NCBI RefSeq assembly: GCF_000717245.1
Contig: NZ_JNYQ01000002.1
Coordinates: forward strand, 585,880-649,879
DNA: 64,000 nt
From: Kitasatospora papulosa
GTDB lineage: Bacteria; Actinomycetota; Actinomycetes; Streptomycetales; Streptomycetaceae
Reading direction: 5' to 3'
Numbering within the stretch: position 1 is the stretch's first letter; every line of letters begins with the position of its first letter. Made by a program: the position numbers and the translations under genes. Below, in pieces: positions 37,309-45,285 of this stretch. Below the pieces are notes generated by a model. The model was not told the origin of the DNA and did no database searches. It saw nothing but the letters and a program-made list of their open reading frames with translations.

Positions 37309-37358
37309 GGGAGCGCCCCGGTCGTCGGAACGCGCGTTCCGACGACCGGGGCGCTCCC
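37309..37358 (+). terminator. Long terminator after the MFS gene
   Basis: A 24-base perfect stem (GGGAGCGCCCCGGTCGTCGG... pairing with ...CCGACGACCGGGGCGCTCCC) with a minimal loop. Confidence 0.9.
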
Positions 37359-37395
37359 GCGTTCCCGGCCCCGAGAAGTTTCTGCTGCACGGGCA

Positions 37396-37469
37396 TTGAC
37401 CGGGGGAGTGGGCCGATTTACGTTCTTCGCGTTGCCCTTCGTATGTCATATATGAGACGCGATATGAGA
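37396..37469 (+). promoter_or_regulatory. Promoter and operator of the sugar-binding lipoprotein gene
   Basis: TTGACC (37396-37401) and TACGTT (37419-37424) are spaced 17 bases, a good HrdB-type promoter. Just downstream is the palindrome TCATATATGA (37446-37455), and ATATGAGA occurs twice, 12 bases apart (37450-37457, 37462-37469). A repressor bound here would block transcription; the AT-rich site fits a GntR- or LacI-type dimer. The remaining spacer to 37724 shows no gene. Confidence 0.55.
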
Positions 37470-37724
37470 GCCGAGCGCCCCATGCAGCCAGCCCCGAGCC
37501 CTCTTGCCCGGCGCCCCCGTCACCGCGGGAGACGCTGAGGCTCCCACCCGTCCGCCCCCGTCCGCCCGTCCCCCCTGACTCGCGCCGGCCCACCGGTTTC
37601 CTCCGGCTCCGCAGGACCGCCGGAGCACTTGCTTCCCCGAAGCACCTCCACCCCGCACGGTTCACGCCGCGGCGCCCTGCTGCCCGGCGTCCCGCCGGTG
37701 AGCACTCAGAGAAGAGAGCAGACC

Positions 37725-39068
37725 ATGATCAAGCCCCGCAACAGCCGTCTCGCCGCAGCGATCTCCCTGGTGTCCGCCCTGGCCCTCACCGCCACCGCCT
37801 GCGGCGACGACGGGAGCGGCATGACCGGCGCGAAGGGTGCCGAGGGCCCGGGAACCGGGAAGATCGTGTTCTGGGACGAGAACGGCGGCGTCCGCACGGC
37901 GATCTGGAAGGAGATCATCGCCGACTTCGAGAAGGCCAACCCGGACATCGACGTGCAGTACGTGGGCATCGCCTCCACCGAGGCCCAGTCCAAGTACGAC
38001 ACCGCCATCCAGGGCGGCGGCCTGCCGGACGTCGGGGGCGTGGGCGCCGCGATGGTTGCCGGGATCACCGCGCAGGACGCCCTGGAGCCGCTCGACGACC
38101 GGATCGCGGAGAGCTCCCTCAAGGGCAAGCTCAACGATGCGATGGTCGAGAACGTGCGCAGCGCCGCCGGCCGGGACGAGCTGTACACGGTGCCGATCTC
38201 CGCCACCAACGGCGTCCTGTACTACCGGACGGACCTGTTCGAGAAGGCCGGGCTCGACGAGCCGGACACCTGGGACGAGTTCTACGGGGCCGCCGCGAAG
38301 CTGACGGACAAGAAGAAGAACCAGTTCGGCTACACCATCCGCGGCGGCCCGGGTTCCATCGCCCAGGCACTGGACGCGATGTACGGGCAGTCCGGCATCG
38401 ACTCGTTCTGGGACGAGTCAGGGACGAGGACGACGGTCAACGACCCGAAGAACGTCGCGGCGCTGGAGAAGTACGTCGGGCTGTACAAGAAGTCCACCCC
38501 GGAGGCCGACCTCAACAACGACTTCACCAAGATGGTCGCCCAGTTCGACTCCGGCGGCATCGCCATGCTCAACCACAACCTGGGCTCCTACCAGGACCAC
38601 GTGAGTTCGCTCGGTACCGACAAGTTCCGTGGCATCCCGCAGCCGGAACTCGCCGACGGGACCCGGGTGATGGTCTCCAACCCGGTCTCGGGCCTCGGTC
38701 TGCTCAAGTCGTCCGAGAACAAGGCGGCGGCCTGGAAGTTCATCGAGTTCGCCGCGTCCCACGCCTCGAACTCCAAGTTCAGCGAGTCCGCCGGCCTGAT
38801 CCCGGCGAACAAGGAAGCGGCCGAGGACCCCTGGCTCGACAAGGCCGAGACCACGAAGCTCGGCGCCGAGGCGCTGTTCTCGGGCAACACCAAGATCGTC
38901 CAGCTCCCCTACTACCTGCCGGACTGGAACACCTTGTCCAAGGCCGACAGCGAGCCGGGCTTCCAGAAGGTGATGCTCGGCAAGACGAGTGCCAAGGACT
39001 TCCTGGACACGCTCGCCGAGAACCTCGACGAGGCCCAGGCGGAGTGGAAGGAACAGCAGCAGGGCTGA
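37725..39068 (+). CDS. ABC sugar-transporter substrate-binding lipoprotein (orphan)
   Basis: A 447-residue extracytoplasmic solute-binding protein, family 1 (carbohydrate uptake). A signal peptide ends in lipobox LTATAC (Cys26), then a short linker and the two-lobe fold starting GKIVFWDENGG. Typical blocks are DVQYVGIASTEAQSKYDTAIQGGGLPDV, ISATNGVLYYRTDLFEKAGL and a C-terminal WKFIEF region. No permease or ATPase genes adjoin, which is unusual because these genes normally form an operon. It may serve a remote permease. GAAGAGAG precedes ATG 37725. Confidence 0.93.
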   Translation: MIKPRNSRLAAAISLVSALALTATACGDDGSGMTGAKGAEGPGTGKIVFWDENGGVRTAIWKEIIADFEKANPDIDVQYVGIASTEAQSKYDTAIQGGGLPDVGGVGAAMVAGITAQDALEPLDDRIAESSLKGKLNDAMVENVRSAAGRDELYTVPISATNGVLYYRTDLFEKAGLDEPDTWDEFYGAAAKLTDKKKNQFGYTIRGGPGSIAQALDAMYGQSGIDSFWDESGTRTTVNDPKNVAALEKYVGLYKKSTPEADLNNDFTKMVAQFDSGGIAMLNHNLGSYQDHVSSLGTDKFRGIPQPELADGTRVMVSNPVSGLGLLKSSENKAAAWKFIEFAASHASNSKFSESAGLIPANKEAAEDPWLDKAETTKLGAEALFSGNTKIVQLPYYLPDWNTLSKADSEPGFQKVMLGKTSAKDFLDTLAENLDEAQAEWKEQQQG

Positions 39069-39088
39069 TCCGGGGCGGGGCCTGGACC

Positions 39089-39310
39089 CTAGTCCAGGCC
39101 CTCCTCCCGCAGTTGGTACATCAGGAGGAACGTCCGGTAGGTCTCCGAGGACACGTCCAGGCACACGTCCGGCCGGTTGGTCCACGTGGAGAGGTTGTCG
39201 AGGGCCCGCCGGCAGGCGGCCTCGGTCTCCGTCCTGGACGGGATGTTCGAGATGAACGCGGCGATCAGCAGGACCACTGCGAGGACGACCACGCCGATAC
39301 GGATGCGCAT
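39089..39310 (-). CDS. Small membrane-anchored or secreted protein
   Basis: A 73-residue protein. One N-terminal hydrophobic helix (RIGVVVLAVVLLIAAFIS) is followed by an exported domain of about 48 residues with two cysteines (EAACRRAL and PDVCLDV) that could make a disulfide. There is no known family. It is convergent with the sugar-binding lipoprotein gene (20-base gap) and lies 59 bases downstream of a 50-aa peptide gene on the same strand. Confidence 0.65.
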   Translation of the reverse strand: MRIRIGVVVLAVVLLIAAFISNIPSRTETEAACRRALDNLSTWTNRPDVCLDVSSETYRTFLLMYQLREEGLD

Positions 39311-39369
39311 GGTCTCCCAACGACCGGCCGGCCGGGCCGGTCACTCGGGGCAGGTCACGGGCTCCCGGA

Positions 39370-39522
39370 TCACTCCGACTCGTCGGTGAACGGCGGCAGG
39401 TCGGGCTCGATGAACAGGCCCGCGTACTGCGGCGAGGGCAGCGGGGCCGCGGCGCCCGTGTCGACGGTGGTGGTCGCGCTGTCGGCGTGCCGCTGGATCG
39501 TGCGGGAGGGCATGTCGGTCAT
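39370..39522 (-). CDS. 50-residue peptide of unknown function, all codons ending in G or C
   Basis: MTDMPSRTIQRHADSATTTV then DTGAAAPLPSPQYAGLFIEP and DLPPFTDESE. Every sense codon ends in G or C, far beyond chance in intergenic DNA, and AGGACAG lies about 8 bases before ATG 39522. The soluble peptide has a polar, Thr/Ala-rich first half and a Pro/aromatic/acidic second half. It has no cysteine. It sits between a flavin oxidase gene and a small membrane protein gene, all on the minus strand. A modified-peptide precursor is one possibility, a small regulator another; no family was recognised. Confidence 0.65.
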   Translation of the reverse strand: MTDMPSRTIQRHADSATTTVDTGAAAPLPSPQYAGLFIEPDLPPFTDESE

Positions 39523-39729
39523 GTCGGCTGTCCTGTACGTAGGTGTGGTGAGAGCCCCGTGACCGAGCCGCCGCGTCGATGCCGCGCCGGTCCCGACCGG
39601 TACGGCGACGATGTGCCGCTACCGGTCCCGCGCCGCTCCGGGGGCGTCCGGATCATCTGTGCGGCGGTGTATGCAGACTGTAACCCTCCCGGCACGGCTT
39701 TCCGCAGGTATTCCGGGCCCGGCGTCATG

Positions 39730-41115
39730 TCAGTGCGGCGGCGCGGGCTCGATGTTCTGGTTTGCGTGGAACAGGTTGTGCGGATCGTACGTCCGCTTGG
39801 CCTCGGAGAGCCGGTCGTAATGGCCCCGGTAGGTGGCCTTGACCCGGTCCTGGGACTCGTCGGTGCCGATGAAGTTCACGTAGCCGCCGCCCATGGAGTG
39901 CGGGTGCAGCGCTTCCCAGTAGCCGACGGCCCACTCCCGCAGCGCCGCCGCGTTGGCCGGGTCGGGGTCGATGCCGGCGATGACGCCGGACCAGTGTGCG
40001 TCGCGGTAGGCCCACGCGGTGTCGTCCGGGCCGACACGGCCCGCGGCCCCGTCGACCGGGTACAGGTGCATGGTCGACAGGCCGGTGGGGAGCCTCTCGG
40101 CGAAGGAGGCGTGCACGTCGACGGCGTCGTCCGTGATCCGGTCGAAGAAGTCGCCCCGCCAGTACCACTGGAGGCCGGCCGGCATCAGCGCGTCGAACAT
40201 GCTCTGCAGGGCCGGGTAGGGCATCGGCGTCGTGAAGTGGAAGGCGGGCGTACCGGGTTCGTTCACGACGGCGAGGGTCTCGCCCAGCGCTTCCGGGTCC
40301 GCCGTCGAGGACCAGACGACCCCGCACATCTTCCGGCCGTGGATCTCCTCGGGGAAGGGCGGGCCCGGCGGGACCGTCAGCGAGGCGAAGAAGCCGTAGA
40401 GGTCGTCCGGCGCCTGCGGCAGGAAGTCGCGGTACCAGCGGATGACGTCGTGGAAGAGCTCCAGGGGCCACAGGGTGACGGCGACACCCACCGTGTCCAC
40501 GGGGTGCAGCTCGAAGTCGAAGGACGTGACGACGCCGAAGTTGCCGCCGCCGCCCCGGAGCGCCCAGAACAGGTCGGAGTGCTCACTCGGGTTGGCCGAG
40601 ACGAAGGTGCCGTCGGCCAGGACCACGTCCGCGGAGACCAGGTTGTCCACGGAGAGGCCGTACTTGCGGGTCAGGTAGCCGTGTCCGCCACCGAGGGTGA
40701 GCCCGCCGATCCCAGTCGTGGACATGATCCCCGCCGGGGTGGCGAGTCCGAACGCGTGGGTGGCGTGGTCGAAGTCACCCAGCGTCGCACCTCCGTCGGC
40801 CTGGGCGGTCTGGGTGGCCGGGTCGACCCGCACGCCGCGCATGGGGGAGAGGTCCAGGGTGACCGCGCCGTCGGAGAGGCCCAGTCCGGGGCCGCTGTGT
40901 CCACCGCCCCGGACCGCCACGTCCAGGTCGTTCGCGCGGATGAACTTCACGGCCTCGATGACGTCCGCCGTGTCGCGGCACATGACCACGGCCGACGGTT
41001 TCTTGTCGATCATGGCGTTGTAGACCGTACGGGCCTGCCCGTACGCCTGGTCGTCCGGGCCGATGACCGGTCCGCGCAGAGCGGTTCGCATCGTCTCGAG
41101 GAGGGCGCCGTCCAT
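39730..41115 (-). CDS. FAD-binding oxidoreductase, berberine-bridge-enzyme type
   Basis: A 461-residue oxidase of the PCMH/BBE family. The FAD domain carries VAVRGGGHSGPGLG, whose His73 is the expected covalent FAD-linking residue, and STTGIGGLTLGGGHGYLTRKYG. In bicovalent relatives a Cys lies before this second motif; here it is Ser/Thr, so a single covalent link is predicted. The BBE tail ends YDPHNLFHANQNIEP. It has no signal peptide. Such enzymes oxidise sugars, alkaloids or polyketides; the substrate is unknown. It may head a minus-strand group with two tiny downstream genes. Confidence 0.92.
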   Translation of the reverse strand: MDGALLETMRTALRGPVIGPDDQAYGQARTVYNAMIDKKPSAVVMCRDTADVIEAVKFIRANDLDVAVRGGGHSGPGLGLSDGAVTLDLSPMRGVRVDPATQTAQADGGATLGDFDHATHAFGLATPAGIMSTTGIGGLTLGGGHGYLTRKYGLSVDNLVSADVVLADGTFVSANPSEHSDLFWALRGGGGNFGVVTSFDFELHPVDTVGVAVTLWPLELFHDVIRWYRDFLPQAPDDLYGFFASLTVPPGPPFPEEIHGRKMCGVVWSSTADPEALGETLAVVNEPGTPAFHFTTPMPYPALQSMFDALMPAGLQWYWRGDFFDRITDDAVDVHASFAERLPTGLSTMHLYPVDGAAGRVGPDDTAWAYRDAHWSGVIAGIDPDPANAAALREWAVGYWEALHPHSMGGGYVNFIGTDESQDRVKATYRGHYDRLSEAKRTYDPHNLFHANQNIEPAPPH

Positions 41116-41521
41116 GATCGTCTCCTAGCGCGCACATGCGTCCGGGCCTGCTCCTGTACCACCCGTCGCGGAGGGGTTCACCGGTCGGCGCCGGCACCCG
41201 GGGGCGCCGGGCGGACGGGACGGACGCCGAAAAGTTCTCACGTCCAGCGTCCCGCCGCTCCGGGGGCGGCGCAATCGCGGAGCGCCGCCTCGGGTCGGGC
41301 GTGGCGCGGCCGGGGAGGCCGGGGCCGGGCGGGATGCCGGATCCGGGGATGTGGAAACTCCCGTGGGCGCGCCGCTCCGTGATCCAACTCCTCCTGCATC
41401 AAACTCTGTTGGAGTTGCGATCTACTCGGTTCGACTCTTCCGGGGAGAAGGGTGCGGGGGTGCGGCGGCCAAACATGGTCGGAGCACCCTCCTGGATGAC
41501 GTAGAGTTGTACTCACAACGA
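41116..41521. promoter_or_regulatory. Intergenic region upstream of tRNA-fMet
   Basis: 406 bases without a gene. The inverted repeat CAACTCC (41385-41391) and GGAGTTG (41411-41417) is spaced 19 bases, with GATC flanking the left arm and CGATC the right. TAGAGT at 41502-41507, 15 bases before the tRNA, matches the -10 boxes of the rRNA leader at the right edge of the window and is the likely tRNA promoter; its -35 is poor. Confidence 0.45.
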
Positions 41522-41595
41522 CGCGGGGTGGAGCAGCTCGGTAGCTCGCTGGGCTCATAACCCAGAGGTCGCAGGTTCAAATCCTGTCCCCGCTA
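41522..41595 (+). tRNA. Initiator tRNA-fMet (CAT)
   Basis: The anticodon stem contains the initiator-specific GGG/CCC pairs (CTGGG-CTCATAA-CCCAG). The acceptor begins CGCGGGG opposite CCCCGCT, giving an unpaired first position as required for formylation. CCA is not encoded. Confidence 0.95.
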
Positions 41596-41635
41596 CTGAA
41601 GACAGAGGCCTGCGTGAAGATCTAGCGTTTCCGGC

Positions 41636-42382
41636 ATGGAGTGGTCCATACAGGAAATCGCCCGGCGGGCCGGCACCACGAGCCGGACCCTGCGGCACTA
41701 CGGAGACGTCGGTCTCCTCGAGCCGAGCCGCAAGGGCGCCAACGGCTACCGCTATTACGACCAGGAGGCCCTGGTCCGGCTCCAGCGCATCCTGCTGCTG
41801 CGGGAACTGGGGCTCCCGCTGCCCGCGATCAAGGACGTCCTGGAGGGCCAGCGGGACACCGCGACGGCTCTTCGGACCCATCTGCGCCTGCTGGAGCAGG
41901 AACGGGAGCGCATCGGGCGGCAGATCGCCTCGGTGCGGACCACTCTGCGCAGGACCGAGGAAGGGGAGGAACTCATGGCCGAGGAAGTGTTCGACGGATT
42001 CGACCACACGGCGTACGAGGAGGAGGTCACCGAGCGTTGGGGCCGGGAGGCGTACGAGCGGAGCGGCCGGTGGTGGCGCGGGCTGAGCGAGGCCGAACGC
42101 GCCCGCTTCCAGGGCGTGCACGAGGAGATCGCCCGGGACTACGGGGTGGCCAGGGCCGCCGGTCTGGAACCCGGCGGCGAGGAGGCGCAGGACATCGCGC
42201 GGCGGCACTGCGCGTGGCTGTCGGCGACGGCCGAGGTGACCCGCGCCTATGTGACCGGGCTCGGGGAGATGTACGTCGCCGATCCGCGCTTCGGGAGGAA
42301 CTACGATCGCCACGGGGACGGAACCGCCGTCTTCGTACGGGATGCACTGACGATCTACGCGCAGCACCGGCTCTCCGACTGA
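41636..42382 (+). CDS. MerR-family regulator with TipA-like C-terminal domain
   Basis: A 248-residue protein. The MerR winged helix (IQEIARRAGTTSRTLRHYGDVGLLEPSR then NGYRYYDQEALVRLQ) and dimer coiled coil (residues about 75-110) precede a TipAS-type effector domain (residues 115-248: FDHTAYEEEVTERWG, GLGEMYVADPRFGRNYD). TipAL of S. lividans captures thiostrepton-like antibiotics with a Cys just before LGEMY; here that residue is Gly208, so covalent capture is unlikely. Non-covalent ligand sensing is possible. The ATG is 40 bases after tRNA-fMet. Confidence 0.9.
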   Translation: MEWSIQEIARRAGTTSRTLRHYGDVGLLEPSRKGANGYRYYDQEALVRLQRILLLRELGLPLPAIKDVLEGQRDTATALRTHLRLLEQERERIGRQIASVRTTLRRTEEGEELMAEEVFDGFDHTAYEEEVTERWGREAYERSGRWWRGLSEAERARFQGVHEEIARDYGVARAAGLEPGGEEAQDIARRHCAWLSATAEVTRAYVTGLGEMYVADPRFGRNYDRHGDGTAVFVRDALTIYAQHRLSD

Positions 42383-42516
42383 CCCCCGGAGAACCAGGCT
42401 CCGGGCGCGCTCGTCCCTTCGGCCCATGACGCGTCGCCCTTCGGCGCGGCTCCGGACGGCCGGGTCGGGGCGCGATACCGTCCGCAGCCGTGGGTGGAGC
42501 GGGCAGGAGTACACAG

Positions 42517-43674
42517 GTGGGGAAGCGGGACGGGCGGCGTAGGGACGTGGGCGGGGGCTCCCGTTCCCGGCGGTTCGTGCGTGCGCTGCCCGCCCTGATG
42601 ATCTGTGCCGGCGTGGCCTTCGACCTCGGGACGCCGGCCGAGGTCACCGCGGTCCCCCTCTTCACCGCGGCTCCGCTGATCGCCGCCCCGTTCTTCTCGC
42701 TGGCCGGCACCGTCAGGGTCGGCGTGGCCGCCGTCCTCGTCGTATTCGTCCTCCGGTCGTCCGACGGCGCGCTCGCCGGGGTCGTGTCGATCACGGACCT
42801 GCTGACCCTGGTGACCGTCGTCGCGCTCTCCCTCGTCATCAACCGCGTCGTGCGCCGTGGGAACGAGCAGCTGGCCTCGGCGAGGGTCATCGCGGAGACC
42901 GCCATGCGCGCGGTCCTGCCGACGCCCGAGGACCGGATCGGAGGGCTGGAGGTCGCGGCACGGTACGAGGCGGCCCAGGCGGACGAGTTCGTCGGCGGTG
43001 ACCTGTTCGCCGCCGCGGACACCCCGTACGGGGTGCGACTGGTCGTCGGGGACGTCCGGGGCAAGGGCCTGGACGCCGTGGCGGCGGTGGCCGTCGTGAT
43101 CGGGGCGTTCCGGGAGGCCGCCGAGCAGGAGAGGTCGCTGGAGGGGGTCGCCCAGCGGCTGGAGCGGGCGCTGGCCCGGGAGGGCTCGCGGCGGGGCGGG
43201 CTCGACTCGATGGAGGGTTTCGTCACCGCGGTGCTGGCGGAGATCCCGGTCGGCTCGGACACCCTGAAGGTCATCAACCGCGGCCACCCCGAGCCGCTCG
43301 TGCTCCACCCCGACGGTTCGCTCGACGTGCTGGTGCCGACCGAGCCCGCCCTGCCGCTCGGGATGGGGCTCGGAGCGTGGCCCGACCGGGCCGACGAGTG
43401 GACGCTGCCGGCCGGGGCGATGTTCCTGGCGTTCACCGACGGGCTCTCCGAGGCGCGGGACGTGAAGGGGGCGTTCTACGACCCGGCGGACCGGCTTCGT
43501 GGCCGGCTCTTCCCGGGGCCCGAGGAACTGCTGTCCGCGCTCACGGACGACGTACGGCTGCACACGGGTGGCCGGTCGACGGACGACCTGGCGCTCCTCG
43601 CGGTCGCCCGCCCGGCGAGGGGTCAGCAGGGGCGCCGGACCACCGTGAAGATCGTGCGACGGGACAGTGAATGA
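42517..43674 (+). CDS. Membrane-bound PP2C/SpoIIE-type serine phosphatase
   Basis: A 385-residue protein. The N-terminal region has about three hydrophobic helices (ALPALMICAGVAFDL, VPLFTAAPLIAAPFFSLAG, LLTLVTVVALSLVI). A cytoplasmic SpoIIE domain follows with metal-binding EFVGGDLFAA, VVGDVRGKGLDAV, TDGLSEARD and a final DDLALL. Such phosphatases dephosphorylate anti-sigma-factor antagonists. No kinase or antagonist gene adjoins. GTG 42517 has AGGAG about 8 bases upstream; a longer frame start at 42490 is less likely. Confidence 0.9.
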   Translation: MGKRDGRRRDVGGGSRSRRFVRALPALMICAGVAFDLGTPAEVTAVPLFTAAPLIAAPFFSLAGTVRVGVAAVLVVFVLRSSDGALAGVVSITDLLTLVTVVALSLVINRVVRRGNEQLASARVIAETAMRAVLPTPEDRIGGLEVAARYEAAQADEFVGGDLFAAADTPYGVRLVVGDVRGKGLDAVAAVAVVIGAFREAAEQERSLEGVAQRLERALAREGSRRGGLDSMEGFVTAVLAEIPVGSDTLKVINRGHPEPLVLHPDGSLDVLVPTEPALPLGMGLGAWPDRADEWTLPAGAMFLAFTDGLSEARDVKGAFYDPADRLRGRLFPGPEELLSALTDDVRLHTGGRSTDDLALLAVARPARGQQGRRTTVKIVRRDSE

Positions 43675-43728
43675 ACGGTCACCACCGTCGGTAGTCGAAG
43701 GACCCCGCTCCGCATAACATTTGACGTA

Positions 43729-43745
43729 CCGTCAGAAACTGACGG
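43729..43745 (+). promoter_or_regulatory. Perfect hairpin CCGTCAG-AAA-CTGACGG
   Basis: It lies 54 bases after the phosphatase stop, overlapping the end of a TTGACG that could be a -35 box. It may terminate the phosphatase transcript or be an operator for the riboswitch-controlled gene. Confidence 0.4.
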
Positions 43746-43896
43746 CTGGAATATGCGCGTTCAACTCGCCCTTTTGCGCCCGATTGACCCCTGTAAGTCC
43801 AGGCCGGGGGCGTCAATGATCTATGGGAACAGCTTGGAATCGGGCCCGTGTGTCTATTAACGTTCGATAACGCAGCGCGGTTGTACCTGCCGTCGC

Positions 43897-44052
43897 AAGA
43901 GGCGGCACCGTGCGCAGCGCCGAATTCCGCAAGGGAACCGGGGAACCACCTACATGGGGTGAATCGGACACCTGTGTCTCGCGAGAGACGAAGGGGTCCG
44001 TAGGAGACCTTCCTGCTCCGAACCCGTCAGCTAACCCGGTAGGCGAGAAGGA
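43897..44052 (+). promoter_or_regulatory. ydaO/yuaA c-di-AMP riboswitch
   Basis: The leader of the M23 peptidase gene carries the conserved blocks of the c-di-AMP riboswitch in order: CCGAATTCCGCAAGGGAACC and GGGGAACC near 43920-43946, GGGGTGAATC near 43956, then CTCCGAACCCGTCAGCTAAC and CCGGTAGGCG up to 44045, followed by GAAGGAAAGGAG, the ribosome binding site. In Streptomyces this class typically controls cell-wall hydrolase genes and turns expression off when c-di-AMP is high. Boundaries are approximate. Confidence 0.92.
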
Positions 44053-44071
44053 AGGAAAGGAGTGCGCCCAC

Positions 44072-45112
44072 GTGGCGTCCAACCAGCCTGCCCCCGAGGC
44101 CCCGTCACCCTTCAGGTCCGACAGCTTCGGAGACGAGGGCAGGACGTGGGAGGAATGGAACCCCACCGAGGAGTCCATCCGTCCCGTACGCGGCCGGCAT
44201 CGCGTAGCCAAGCAGCGCGGCCTCGCCCGTAGCTCCACCGTCCTCGGCGTCGGGGTCATCGCGGCCGTCGGTGCGGGTGGCATGGCCACCGCGCAGAGCA
44301 AGCCGCCGGTCTCCATCTCTCTTCCCGATTCCATCGCGGACAATCTTCCTGACGCCAAGTCCCTGCCCGGCGTGGGCGCGTTCATGTCCGGCGACTCCGA
44401 CTCGGACCACGAGACGGTCGCCGCTTCCTCCCCGCTCACCACCGCGGGCATCACCGCGGCCGAGGCCGAGGGAGGCGCCACCGACGCGGGTGAGGCGCTG
44501 CGCGCCCGCATCCTCCAGCAGGCCGAGCAGCAGCAGGCCGGAGCCGACGCCGAGGCCAAGGCCGCCCAGGAGAAGGCGGCGGCCGAGGCGGCCGCGGCCC
44601 AGGCGGCGAAGCAGCAGAGCGTGGCCGAGGCCGAGGCCGCCGCGAAGAAGAAGGCGGCGGAAGAAGCGGCGGAGAAGAAGGCGGAGGCCGAGCGCCTCGC
44701 CAAGCTCGCCGCCAGCTACGCCGTACCGACCTCGTCGTACTACATCAGCTCGACCTTCGGCCAGGCCGGTTCGATGTGGTCCTCCGGGCACCACACCGGG
44801 CTGGACTTCGCGGCCCCGACCGGGACCCCGGTCAAGGCCGTGCACAGCGGCACGGTGAAGTCGGCCGGCTACTCCGGTTCGTACGGCTACCGCACGGTCC
44901 TGGAGCTCGACGACGGCACCGAGATCTGGTACTGCCACCAGTCCTCGATGGACGTGTCCGCCGGGCAGAAGGTCACCACCGGCCAGACCATCGGCCGGGT
45001 CGGCGCCACCGGCAACGTGACGGGTGCCCACCTGCACCTCGAGGTCCACACCGCGGACGGCACGGGCATCGACCCGATGGCCTGGCTCCGCGGCAAGGGC
45101 CTCACGATCTGA
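44072..45112 (+). CDS. M23 family metallopeptidase (cell-wall endopeptidase)
   Basis: A 346-residue secreted peptidoglycan hydrolase. A cytoplasmic head of about 55 residues and a membrane or signal segment (TVLGVGVIAAVGAGGMATA) are followed by a long Ala/Glu/Lys coiled-coil stalk (AEQQQAGADAEAKAAQEKAA ...) and a LytM domain. The LytM motifs HHTGLDFAAP (HxxxD) and HLHLEVH (HxH) bind zinc. GTG 44072 is chosen from AAGGAG about 10 bases upstream and because the frame before it is the riboswitch. Expression should respond to c-di-AMP, linking wall growth to osmotic and developmental state. Confidence 0.94.
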   Translation: MASNQPAPEAPSPFRSDSFGDEGRTWEEWNPTEESIRPVRGRHRVAKQRGLARSSTVLGVGVIAAVGAGGMATAQSKPPVSISLPDSIADNLPDAKSLPGVGAFMSGDSDSDHETVAASSPLTTAGITAAEAEGGATDAGEALRARILQQAEQQQAGADAEAKAAQEKAAAEAAAAQAAKQQSVAEAEAAAKKKAAEEAAEKKAEAERLAKLAASYAVPTSSYYISSTFGQAGSMWSSGHHTGLDFAAPTGTPVKAVHSGTVKSAGYSGSYGYRTVLELDDGTEIWYCHQSSMDVSAGQKVTTGQTIGRVGATGNVTGAHLHLEVHTADGTGIDPMAWLRGKGLTI

Positions 45113-45149
45113 TCCCACGCGCCGGCGACCGGCGCGGCAGAACCCCGGC

Positions 45150-45182
45150 GGCCCTGACGCACGACCCCCCGACGTCAGGGCC
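45150..45182 (+). terminator. Terminator after the M23 peptidase gene
   Basis: GGCCCTGACG and CGTCAGGGCC pair around a 13-base loop. Confidence 0.75.
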
Positions 45183-45285
45183 GTCGGCCTGTCCGGGGCC
45201 GTGGCGGCCGGGAGCGGGCGGCGGTGGCCGGGCACGCCGCCAGCGGAACGGAATAGTTGCCTCCGCCAGCTGGTTGTTCCTGGGC

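Noticed and set aside
37450..37536. A 28-codon ORF (MRRDMRAERPM...) upstream of the sugar-binding lipoprotein
   Set aside because: No ribosome binding site, Arg/Pro-rich chance composition, and it overlaps the probable operator.
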